Shown piece by piece: positions 45,901-57,461 of a stretch of 64,000 bases of DNA. The DNA comes from Zygnema cylindricum (taxonomy: Eukaryota > Streptophyta > Zygnematophyceae > Zygnematales > Zygnemataceae). How positions within the stretch are numbered: position 1 is the first letter of the stretch; each line of letters begins with the position of its first letter. A program made the position numbers and the translations under genes. The notes under the pieces are model-generated. The model had not been told where the DNA came from, searched no databases, and saw only the letters and a program-made list of their open reading frames with translations. The stretch covers positions 24,947 to 88,946 of the forward strand of contig JBBHKE010002225.1 in NCBI GenBank assembly GCA_037447655.1, read 5' to 3'.

Positions 45901-46370
45901 TGACATTGCATTTGACAAAGGACAAGGATACAATAATGCAGGGGATGTAACCGGTAACTAAACCCACAATGCAGCTATAATGTAACTCATCGGTGGAGTG
46001 ACAATAAAATAGGAGCAGAGGTGCCGCTAACAATAAGCATTAAGAGCAAAAATCAGACCACAATCTTGATCAAGAGAATGAGTCAAATGCAACTCCCCGA
46101 CAGAAATAATAAAGAAAATAGGTTATCTCAGCTTATTTTGTCACATTAGTACATGGGGATAACGGCCATGCAGGTCGAAACCAGCTACAAAAAAGAAACA
46201 AGGCTGCTTTACATGCTCACCTCATCTGTACATTGTCAAATGTGTTCTCATCATCCCTGTCTCTACATAGCTGCTGATTTTATCATCGTATCATCTTATC
46301 ATTTTATCATCTTCTCAACTGATCATCCCTATACAGCCGCCATATTTCGGCAGCTCAGCCTCAGTCTCTT
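42978..46370. other. Intergenic region between convergent NSA2 and the CBS gene
   Basis: 3.4 kb between two convergent stop codons. It should hold both 3' UTRs. I see only short frames with no recognisable domain. A fragment TACACCGTGGATCG at 43922 resembles the MITE terminus but has no partner. Confidence 0.45.
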
Positions 46371-47871
46371 GAAGGAAGGCCCTCCAATGCTGTAAAGATA
46401 TCAGTTCTCGTAACAATTCCTGCATTACGGAAGAATGGCATTCATCAGCAACATACTCCACTCTCATACTAAGAAACCCATCTCTAAATGAAGACAATAG
46501 CCTAGAAATTTTGAATAGCTGCAGCTTTTTTGGGCTTACCAACAACTTGGTTTGACTCGTTCACAACCGGAAGCCTGTGGACCTTCGCCTTCAGCATATT
46601 CACAGCAGCTTCTGCGCCAATAAATCGACTCTCTACAGTCAGTGATATTCCTGGTATAATTTGCAAAACAAAAAACTTTCAAAGCAGGAGCAGTTTAGTG
46701 CATTCCAACCAAAAAAGATACTTGCCTTGCACAGTTTTGTCAGCTGGTATAGTAATTGCTGGAGTTGACATCACCTCCTTGACCTTTCCGTCCAACTGAA
46801 AAACAAAATGTACACCATATAAATAATTGAGACCAAAGAATAAAAAATTACAAGCGCACAATGTCAATGTTCACATGCACATAACAGTCAACCCTGACCA
46901 AAGACTCTCCATGAAGTATCAAACGGAAAAGAAAGAAAAAACAAGAAACAAAGGGCGGGAACAGAAATGCTTGATGGTATAAATGAAGTGGCGAGCTTAC
47001 CCCTGAAGGTGACTTGACCACATCCTTCCTACTAATTACTCCCACACACGTCATATCAGCGTCTACAACTGGGAGACCGGTCACAACCTCGAAGTGATGA
47101 TTCACTTCAGAAAGAGTATTTTCAGGTGTCGCGGATCGAATTGTTGTGCTCATAATATCAGCCAAAATGGTATCTGGCTGGGCCTGCAAACAAGTAGGAA
47201 CGAAAATAAAAAATGGGCAGCTTGCATCATTCAATCCATTAGCACAAATTAACAGCAACAATAAAGCAAAAGTAGACAGAGAAAATACCAAACTTTCATG
47301 AAGGCCATAACAAAGGACCAAAATTTTATTGGAGGACGTCCTTCTATTCTTCCTTCTAGACAAAGAAATCATGAAATGGTCAACAAGTGTAGCAAAAAGA
47401 AAAGGGAAGACTTAATTTTTACTTCTTAGTCCAGTGGGGTGGGAGGAACAAATTCTGCAGTTAACATCAAGCATCACGATATACTTTAGCATAAATCCTA
47501 ACCTATCAAGAATTCAATAGATTATTCATTTGCAGCCTAAAATTCTGCTTGGTATATTCTCTTCTTACTTCTTTTCGGAAAACAGCAGGGGAATAGTGGT
47601 GTGACAAGTCCTCGTAGTTAGACAGAGAGAAGTTAGCAGGCCATTCTCCAGAAGGATAAATGTCGTGTTCTTCCGTAGAAGTCTCTATTACCACATCATC
47701 CTCAACCGCACACCGCACTCCTCTGAGACTCACTCTCTTTCCCAAACAAACTCTCTGACTTGCAAGTGAATAATTAGAAGAAACTTTCTGGCCAAGGAAG
47801 GACGGCGAGCTGGTCTGCAAACAGACTGCTACAGCATTCATGCAAGCAGCTGCTCCAATACTGAGACTCAT
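46371..47871 (-). CDS. Plastid-type CBS-pair domain protein
   Basis: A small protein with one Bateman module (two CBS motifs), a fold that binds adenosine nucleotides; plant plastid relatives regulate thioredoxins. Five exons: 47871-47569, 47183-47001, 46796-46726, 46611-46540 and 46419-46371, giving 225 residues. Residues 1 to about 55 are Ser-rich and basic, as in a plastid transit peptide; an in-frame ATG at 47901 would add ten residues. A conserved-looking GEWPANFSLSNYEDLS segment precedes CBS1 (DIMSTTIRSATPENTLSEV, GLPVVDADMTCVGVISRKD). CBS2 follows (VKEVMSTPAITIPADKTVQ, HRLPVVNESNQVVGIVTRTD). Intron 3 has a GC donor (CAAG|GCAAGT). An upstream acceptor for exon 4 (at 46650) adds 13 residues in frame; I prefer 46611 because it restores the CBS helix EAAVNML. 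Confidence 0.93.
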
Positions 47872-47901
47872 TTTGGCAGTGAGAACTTGCGGCAGAAACA
47901 C

Positions 47902-50132
47902 AATAGAGCAATGAGTGAGAAAGCCTTCTAGAAGAAAGGAAGGAGACAGATAAGGTTGGCAGCGGAACAGGCGAGTGAAGCAAAGATTTCAAGTTTGAAG
48001 GGGAAAGATTTCGACTGAAGGTGCCACGTGGCATTCAATTGACAAACAAGGATCCCGATGACGAATAAGATTGGTATAATCCAACGGCACTCCAGACCTA
48101 TCAGAGACATCCTGCAACGTGGCCAGAAGATCTTCAGTTTGGCATATCATTGGGGGAGCCCTCGTGGCACATGTGATGTCCAGGTGGTGAGTCCAGGCTG
48201 GCAAACTGTACGAATATATCTCCACCGTACGTAGGTACAAAAAAAAATCCAAAAAAAATATCACGCACGCACGCCCGTAGCTAGAGCAGTCTCAATTCAC
48301 ACCGAGGGTTCATTGTTTGTTCTCAGTTTCATCGTTTTAACCTAAGTTTAAACTTATCCTTACTCTAGAAGACGTTTTTTAATGGACCGGAGGGATGTAC
48401 AGATGGTGTGCCTCTAATCTTCGAGGTATGTCGCTAGATCCGCCCTAATAAATTGCATGCCTGAAGGAGGAAGGGCCATTAGAAGAAAGGGCTGGGCGTG
48501 GGGCCGTGGTAGAGGAACTAGAAGCGCTGTCTTTTTATCAACATGTGGGGTTTTTCAATCCCCTCTAAGAAACCTCCAACATCTGGTCATGTTTTTGGGA
48601 GCCCCACTAGCTCCTCCTGAGGAGGATAGGACTTGCACCCCAAGAGAATACCTGAGGAGATGCCTAGGAGCTACATTTAGGGGATTGATGGAAAAATGTG
48701 ACAAAGGAAGAAACGTCTTGCGCTAAATTTTGTTCCACAAGGAGGATGCGAGTGTAGAATCTAGGAGAAGAATATCTCGGGGCATAAGCTTCTAGCACGT
48801 GAAGGCCAGAAATGAATGCTCATGCTTCGCCGGTAGGGCCAAGTCGAAAAAAAGAATGCAAAGAAAGTATAAGGGGCTCATATTACCCTATTGCAATGAG
48901 CGCTTCTTCTCTTTTATCTCTCGATGCTAAAAAATCTACTAGTTTCCATATCAGACGCAATTACACCCATCGAATAAAATAGAAAAAGCAAAACATAAAG
49001 CGTCCATTTTTGTTTTGAACTGTCCAAATATTGTGATGCCATGAAGTTGTAGATGAATAGCTATTTGCTGCACTAGGCGTACAAGTCATCGACTTTCAGG
49101 GTGTAGTACCTGAATATACCATGTTTTCGCTGTGCATTGCACTAATAATCTTGTAATTCGTACTATGTACACGTTTTGATCAAGTTCTAAACCTATGTAT
49201 TATTTACACATGGTTTGCATTTATCATTATCATTAATCGATGTAGTGAATGTATGTTTGTATCAAATACCAGACTGCACGTGTTTATAAGAAACTAGTAC
49301 TTAATGTCTGGAGAACTATTATTGTGGATTGGAAATGGAGGTTGCTGTGGGGATAGGAACTGGGCGCCTCTCGAAAATTAGTCAAACAGAAAAGTTGTTT
49401 CTATTCGGATGATAACCTTTAGCACACAATCCAAAGGTTGTGTGCGCTCTACAAAGTTTCACTGTAATAGACCCAATATAATTTGTCGTTCTTGTAATAA
49501 AGGTTCTTCTCGACTCCTACGTCAAGCAAGCCTTATTTTGGTTAGGTAGTTTTGTTTTGTCTACGCTATCTTGATTTCAACTTTTGTTTTTCATTTTCGT
49601 CTTTGCCTTTCATTTTTCGTTCCCATGTTCTCAGATGTGCTTCTTAATAAAGTCTTATCACCGTTTGTGATGACATTGTTAACAGCAACAAATTGTACAA
49701 GGCCACTCTGGAAGCCGAACAACATCATTCTTTTCTCAAATTTTACAACTTTTGCCCATGACAAAGCCATGATAATGCCCAGATCTACATGCGAAATACA
49801 CGATGTGCACAAAATATATATTTATGAATGTGATCTGATATTTATCCAGAAGTTTTTCTTGCGCGGTTATCGATGAAGCTTAGCCACTTCAGTGTAGAAA
49901 GCCAGTGACGTTAGCTTGGAGGGCTGAAACAACAAAAGGATACTCTTGGGTTGACCAGGAAAAAGTGCTTACACAACAAGCGATTACTGGTGTTACTGCC
50001 AGTAATCACAGTAAATGTGCAAAAAATTGCACGTATTGTACATTTTTCTGTACGTTTACTTCGATAAGTGGCCAGAAGTACCAGTAATCCTGTTGTATAA
50101 TTGACCCTATAAGCTCAGCTTCTCATTTGACT
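47902..50132. other. Intergenic region upstream of the CBS gene
   Basis: It holds the CBS gene promoter side and the SMC gene 3' side. A frame on the plus strand (48457-48726, 89 codons) is basic and Gly-rich with no recognised domain. Nothing else is supported. Confidence 0.4.
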
Positions 50133-53100
50133 TCACTCAAAGTAATCCTCGCCTTCTCGAATTTTTTTATGAGGTGTTGAAGCACTGTCGACGCAGTTGA
50201 GGTCAACCTTTGTTGTACCGTCCCATCTAGTGACCTGTATAACATTATCTGTGAAGCGCTGAAAGCTCACATTGTGACTGATGCATATAACCTGGCTTTC
50301 AGAACATAAATGTTTTTTTATCAAATTGGCGACGAGCTGCTGGTTTTGCTCATCAAGAGCCGCGTCTACTTCATCCAAGATATAAAGGGAACTATGTCCA
50401 GCTTTCGCCACAGTTAATGTGAATGCCAAACTCATCAGTGTTCTCTGGCCACCTGTTAACACAGTTGTGAACACAAAACATCGCAAAGGAGACATGATTT
50501 AACCCATCCATCAATAAACAATTTGCCCTTTTGTTCACACACTTGCGTGGAGAAAAAGGTTGCACATAGGGTCTATCATCCTAGTTGTTCTGGAGCAAAC
50601 ATGAAACGCGAAACTCACCTGACAGCTCACTGAGGTTGCTTTTCCACTCGTATTCCACAGCACCTTCTTTCTCATTGCCCTTGTTTGCGAAGATGAACTG
50701 TACACCACAATCAACATCTGTTCCGACCTTTTTCAAATCTACGAGCTTATTTGGCAGGAGGTGCTTGCAGCATTGAATGAATGAAACTCGGATCGCGTTG
50801 AATGTTGCTTCATTGACAGCTTGAACCTGCACATTACAGCTCACTGTTCTATCAGTAATCAGCTGGAGAGACCCCCTTTCATTTTTACATTAACAAATTT
50901 GCTTGTCATAGGTGAAGCTAAAGAAACGGAATCCACCTTCAGCCGATTCTTTTCAATCCCTTTGTTCAATGTTTCGATGGACTCCACAATGGAAGCGGCT
51001 CTCTGTTTAAATGTCTCCAGCTTTGCAATGCGCTCATTGAATGCCACCTGTTCATCCAGTGACAGTTGCTGTTGCTCAGATCTGCAATGACAAGTTGCAA
51101 CAAAAAGTCGCTCAAAACAGGTCAGCAGCATAAAAATCCATAGTGCATACATTGTTCCATTCCATAACATTATTTAGATCAAATATTGAACAATTCATAG
51201 CCACCTAGTTTTTAGATTATCATTATGATTTCGTCAAATATGCTGATTGTATGATTTCAAGGGTGAAGAAGATTGGATAAGTACTTTTTCAGTATCTACC
51301 CAACCTTCCACTGGACATGCCAAAAAAAAATGATTTTGTCAGTGTTGTTATATTTTGTGCGACTAAGAAACAGTAGGCAGAATTGAGAACATCAGAAAGA
51401 TAGTTGTTTTCACCTCGAAACATGAAAAAGAAAAAAACATGCCTACCAAAAAAAGTTGTCATTCATGTCAGCCAGCTTCAAATTTGTTAACAGCAGATTT
51501 TCTTATCCACAAACTGTTATGGTTTTTGGACTTACGATCCAAATTGTGCTAACTTGGTAGTCTACATGTATTGGATGGAGTCAATGTATGTGAGGGCCTC
51601 CAAAGTTTGTTCTTTACATTTTAAACCTGATTTATTGTAATTCTGATATATGAACATGGGAACAATGTGTACCTTACTGGAGTCTTTTCGTGCAGCTGGA
51701 TTGAAAAGAGTATTGACCAGCAAAATGAACAGACAATTCTAAGTATGCATTCCTGTCTCCTGTGAGACTAAACTTTTTTTGTTGACAAATCAAGTCAAAT
51801 ATTTTTACTTTGTCGTTTTTGACAAAAGCTTTCACCTAGCTTGGGTTCATTCATTATGGATATTCTAGTAATTATTTCATGTTAAAACGGGCATAAAGCA
51901 CTACAAAATATTAAAAACTCATAGTCCCAATACGGTTGTAGATATATTATTTACGGGGGAAAACAACAAAACATTTCCGGTTTCTCGGCTTTTATTTCTC
52001 TAGCAGGGAGCATAACAGATGCATGCGCTACTGTAGTTCCACCTTCCTGCATACTAAATTATATAACAAATGTGGAGATCAATAACATTGGTTCTAAAGC
52101 ATAAAATGGTATTAGCTGCTTTTCAATGAACAAAATTTGCATTTACCATTAACAAGAAGGTAGAAGACAAGTTTCACCTGAGCGCCTGTTGCTCTGATAG
52201 GAGCTGATCGAGTTTGCGTTTGCAGACTTGGTATTGCTTCTTATTGAGAATCATGTCACTGCTGCCAGTTCCTTGGCTAGAAGGTTCCTGTGACATCAAT
52301 ACCGGCCAATTTATAAGGCATATCTAAGGTGGAGATAATGTTGCCCAGCCGTGATATTGTTTAACCAGCTCGGCAAGTCACACTACACCCTTTACAAAGA
52401 CACAATGTCAGTGCAAACATTACACAGGGTCAACAAAGAGTGGCACATACCACCATTCATTATTGAAAACCTGCAAGTGAACACAGGTTCATGAAACAAT
52501 TTTTTGCATATACTGCATTTTCAATCCTCTAAATGCAACCGCTGCCAGACTTTCCAATTTTATGTTTATGTGTATTTATTCTGTTATCAATTTGACTCAG
52601 TTTCCAGATGACACATGGAGTCACCTGACACAAAGGCAACTCTTTCAGTTCTTGAATGGCCTCGTCTTTCTGCCGTTCCAGCTTAGAAAGATTCTCCATC
52701 TCCCGGCCAATATCAAAAGTGTGAGCTTCAATTTCTTCAGCAACTTTCTGCAATTTATTTGCAGCTGTAGCCATATCTTCAGCCTCCTTATTTGCCGCTT
52801 CCGTCTCACTCGCAATGTCATGTTCCACCTGCTGCAATTCAGTCCTGTAATTCTCCAGAGAGACTGAGAGTCTATGCATGTCTTCACTCAGTTCTTCTAA
52901 ACTTGCCTTTGAGATTATACTGGCAAGCTTTTGCTGACGTTTGTGACAATCTGTCCTTTCACACTGCATGTTATTCAGGTTTTCTTGCAGTCGAGCCATA
53001 TCCGTCTTGGCAGCTTCCAATGCAGCTGTAATGGCTTCGGTTGGATTTGAGTTGTTATTGACGGTCAGGACTCTGTGTTTCTCTATTCTGTGCTCCAGCC

Positions 53101-56100
53101 TTGCAACCTCCTCTGTCAGGGAATTAATGCATGAACATCTTCTTTCCAACGCAGTTTTGTACTTCGTCATTTCAAGCCGTAAGCTCTGTAGCTGCATAGA
53201 CATAAGGCGGGTTAACCAACCATGGATGTCAGTGATGACACAAATAGATTGTTGTGGTAATACGATCTTAAAAATTCTAACAACAGAGCACAATGGGCGG
53301 AATGGGATTAAATCCAAAACTGATTAACAGTTTGCAGGCAGTTATCGTGTGTGGAAATTTCACGATAATCCAAAAAAGCCAAAGTGGTTTCTTTCACAAC
53401 CTCTCAAAACGCTTAGGTTAGGAGGTGCCTTAAAAATAAATGCAATGAAGTTCTCCCGTGCAAAGCAGAGTAACATTTGATTGGTGTACAGAAATTCTTG
53501 AATTTAACTTCCAGAAAAACGAAACAACTGATTCTTAGGTGGCCATAGTGCTTCTAAAGATTCTAACCCTAATCGTTATTAGGAAGATTTCAGAAACCTG
53601 ACTTTTTCCTTTGGCGGCAAATGCCAGTGGCTGTTAAAGTGTAGTCACATGCCCGTCTTTATTGTTTGTCTTATAAAACCTCACTTCAAGACATCCCTGG
53701 GAAATACCTGGCATTCCTTTTGATTTGAACAACAGTAAAATAGCTTACAGACTCTTGTATTGCCGCCTCTTTCATTTGCGAATCCTTTGCCATACGGGCT
53801 TCTTTGTTCCACTTTTCGCCTTCACTGAGCAGAAGTTCTTTCTCCTGAAACAGATGAACCAACTCCAACAAGACCACTCAAGCTAAATATAGGAGCTCCT
53901 CAAGACTGCTTGACTTTGTTTCCTTAGTGTGAAACCCAAAGAACACCCCATGATCTATGGCTCATTGATCAGAAAAGTAAAGTGGGGCATGGTTACCTCA
54001 AGAATTGAACGCAACTGGTTTTGGGTATCCTGTAACGTAATGGCGATTTTGTCGTGCTCGAACTTGACATTCATATCTTTATTAGCCCTATCCCCTCTCC
54101 AACCACCTACAACTGAGCCTTTACGATTAATGGTACCATCTAAGGTCACGCTCCAAATGTTGTATTTAAGGGTTAGTGATTTAGCTATTTGGTCATCTTT
54201 TGCAATCACATAGCTTCCGAACTCCTTCAAAAATGCAGCTTTATAACTGTCTTCGTAATCGAGGATGTCTTCTGGAAGGACAACAGCGCCCTTTGAAAAC
54301 TGACGTTGAGCATTCCTTTGATGGCGAGTTCTATCCACAAATGTTAACCGGTCAAGAGGCCAAATACGGGTAAATCCAACTCTTGAAGCTTGTGCCGTAT
54401 CCCAGAGCTCCAATAACTTCTTGGATGCAAGACTATTCTTCACCACACAAATGCTGCGGAAAGTGCCTGTCAACATCCCAAAGGCAATTAAACTCGTTTT
54501 CCTTGAAACAGAGTCCTGCTTCAACCTGCATTAATGTAAGTACTATTTCGAAACAAGCTTTCATGAATGGAACTTTACAGAAGAGAGCACAGAAGTATGT
54601 TCCTTTACCTGCAATCACATTCAAGGATTCCAAACAGCTTTTGTCACCAGATGTTAGGTACTCTGGCTTGAATGTGAAGAGACTGTGGAAAGGCCAGGCA
54701 GGCAAAGCTGCTTCTTCCTTGTCCATCTCACCAAGCTGAGCACTAAACATCTTCAACCGTCTATACTGCTCATCTATCGATTTTTTCAGCTCCATGTGCT
54801 TCACATCGGCGAGAGCAGATTTTGATCTCCAATGCTCCAGCTGCTGCACGGCTGAATTATTTCTGGATGGCAGACTCTCCATCTCTACTTCCATGAGTTT
54901 GATTTCTTGTTCAACTCCTGCAATAGCAGTTTCTGTATCCTTCTTTTCAGAGGTTTCCTGCATTAGCTGCTCATTTGCAGATTGCAGTTTTTTCTCCATC
55001 TCTTGAATGTAGCCGATGCCAAAACTTCCAGCTTCCGTCATGCCATACATTTTTGATTTTGAGGCCTCGCCTTCTAGTCTGCAAAGAAGAAATCTTTGAT
55101 CTTCTAGTTGAATGGTTGCCTGCATTATCCTTCCTTCAAGATCAGCCAAGCTTTGTTGACATACCTCCATCTCTACTGTGGCATTTTCTACATGTTCAAT
55201 CTTTTGATTGACAGCTGCCCTTTGTTCCTCTGCCCGTGCGGCATTCTGGAGAATGGATAGCCGGCGATGCTCCAAGACTGATAGTCTTTTGCTTGCTGCA
55301 GCCTCACATGTGTTTTGAGAATCAGATAGAGTTGTCTTTTCAGCTTGAAGCTCGTTCAGGTTTTCCTGTTTAGTGGAAATGCTCCTTCTACTTTCTACCA
55401 GCGAATCCTCTAATTTCGAGAGAAGTCGTTGCTGATAGTTTTTCAACTTGCAGCTTTCCTCTGAAATTTCGTACTCTACCTGCAATGGACAACCATCGTT
55501 TAGCCAATATTATGGGTTTGAGAATCACTATTGTGTAGATTCTAGTTCATACGTTTCAGATAATCCTCAGCACAGTATTAGTGGCCATAGCAAATGAAAT
55601 CAAAAGAAAATGCAAGCTTTGCAGAGCAATTAACAAACTGCAAAAGCGATAGTGCAGCACGTGTACACTATGGCATACAAAAAATTTGTCGATTGAGAGA
55701 AATAGGAAGCTTATATACACTTAATAAGTTATGCTAAATGAAAAATACTGCCACATTGCTCAGCATCAGTCCAACACTTGTCAATACCTGACGTCACCTA
55801 AAAATGAAAACCTGTCAGTGTCACAATCAAGGTTAGAAGGATTGTCGCTGTTATTGGACCTGACTGCTGCGAGCCATTGCTTTCAGCCGTGTGTTGTCAT
55901 TTGCGATTGCTTTGTCCAAGAGGGTTATGTTCCCATTAATTTCCTTAAGTGCTATTTCTGTTTTTCCAACCGTATCAATTGCTTCCCTGACTTCCATGTT
56001 CCATCGACCTGCAAACCAATGTAAGAAGGAAATTTTGGTCAGGCAAAGACGAAATAAAGTTAATGAGCAAAATGGTTTAACCACAGGTTGAAATACACGA

Positions 56101-57461
56101 CCCCAGACTATGATACTGTTCCAGATGAGCAGTTTTCTACTTTATCTTTTTTATTCCTTTTGTGTGCTCTTCTAAACATAACTTTTGAGGCCAACGTGCA
56201 CAAATTCAATAAAACTGCTTATCGAAACAATATCAATCCATCAACAATGTTAGGAGCCTTTCTGACCAGCCCCTGATGCGGATCCAATGATGGATGCAAT
56301 AAGTCGAGGGCTGTTATTGTCAGCAAGTGCCGTGACTTTTGCTTGCTGAAGGATGGCTGACGAGTCTTCAATATGCAGGCGCCTTTCTCGTAGAAACTCC
56401 TGGCAAGGAAAATGCTTTGTTTTATGTAAAGTTCAAACAGCACCGAGCAATCTGTCAAGATTATGAAATTAGATTATGAAAGCCATTTTAACGTGGAAAG
56501 CCATATGCAAGGGCCAAACACGCATGAATCTTTTTATCTCAAACAATATTGTTTGGCAATTTCATAAATAAGAAGATGTAATATTTCTTAGCTAATGTGA
56601 CACAAAAAATGGGATCCATCAATACAGAATAGTTTTTATGTTTTAGTCAAGTAAAGGAGCAAAAATACTTGCTTTGAATGTCAAATGGTTTTTTTATCTC
56701 TGAAATAAGGCTTCTCAACTTACTTTCACTTCTTTCGCAGTTCTGAGCTTTCCATCGATCTTCAGTTGACGAGAAAAATCTGGCATTAATTTAGCTGACA
56801 ATGTATGTGTCGCGGCCAGAATTTTCTTTTTACCCGATGAGGGAATTGAAGAGTGAATAGAAATCTCCACTTCACAGACTTCACTAGTACTTGCAGATAG
56901 GAGCTCCGACATTTGGTTGACTCGCAGAGCTCCACACTTAACTCCAAGGGCGAAGCATATTGCATCTGTAAGAAGTTTGGATGATACACAAGAGAAACCA
57001 TTAACTCACGGCAAAAATAAGTTGCTTCTTGCAAGTTGAAGAAGAAACTGAATTCCTTTTTGCTCGATATTATGCATTTGAGAACACATTCTAAGAACAG
57101 CAAACCGAATGGTCAAAGCAATATCCACTGCAATCTTATCAATGTAAGGACGTTTTCTTGCCGAAGAATGTTACCCAGGATATTTGATTTGCCACTTCCA
57201 TTGGCGCCAGCAATGAGATTGAAACCCTTGATGAACGAAACTGTTTGGCGATCGCCTCCGAACGACTTAAAACCTTGGATACTGAAATGAGAAATTGTTA
57301 GACACACAAGTCAATTTCACTGCAGTTTCCCTCCTGTCAAGACAGATAGTAACATGCCAATTGCTGGGCTACAATAAGATTTTAACACAATCTCGTCACC
57401 ATCTATTATCTCATGCCGCATAGAGAACTAACCTCACGGATTTAATGTAAATGTCGTCCAT
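50133..57461 (-). CDS. Divergent SMC2-like chromosome ATPase
   Basis: Thirteen exons: 57461-57433, 57281-57175, 56965-56724, 56399-56267, 56008-55860, 55479-54609, 54525-53997, 53844-53749, 53191-52625, 52287-52178, 51081-50937, 50826-50619 and 50452-50133, giving about 1,167 residues, the usual SMC length. Layout: Walker A GANGSGKSN (about residues 34-42), a Q-loop ILQQAK (about 140), coiled coil, a hinge at about 475-650 (GMLTGTFRSICVVKN, then SVTLDGTINRKGSVVGG), a second coiled coil, signature LSGGQRTL and Walker B LYILDEVDAALD. The form is closest to SMC2, but the EEAAGTRMYE region reads IGSASGAGRW. After Walker B there is a His (VICISHN) as in bacterial SMC and RecN, while SMC2 has none. 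The join of exons 6 and 7 is out of frame by one base with the obvious splice sites. Function is inferred only from the fold. Confidence 0.87.

Noticed and set aside
48457-48726. 89-codon plus-strand ORF
   Set aside because: Basic, Gly-rich frame with no domain and no splice or codon support.
55070-55180. Possible intron inside SMC exon 6 (donor GAG|GTATGT, acceptor TTTGCAG|A)
   Set aside because: Removing it changes the frame, and the continuous reading is good coiled coil on both sides. It might be a minor splice but is not needed.
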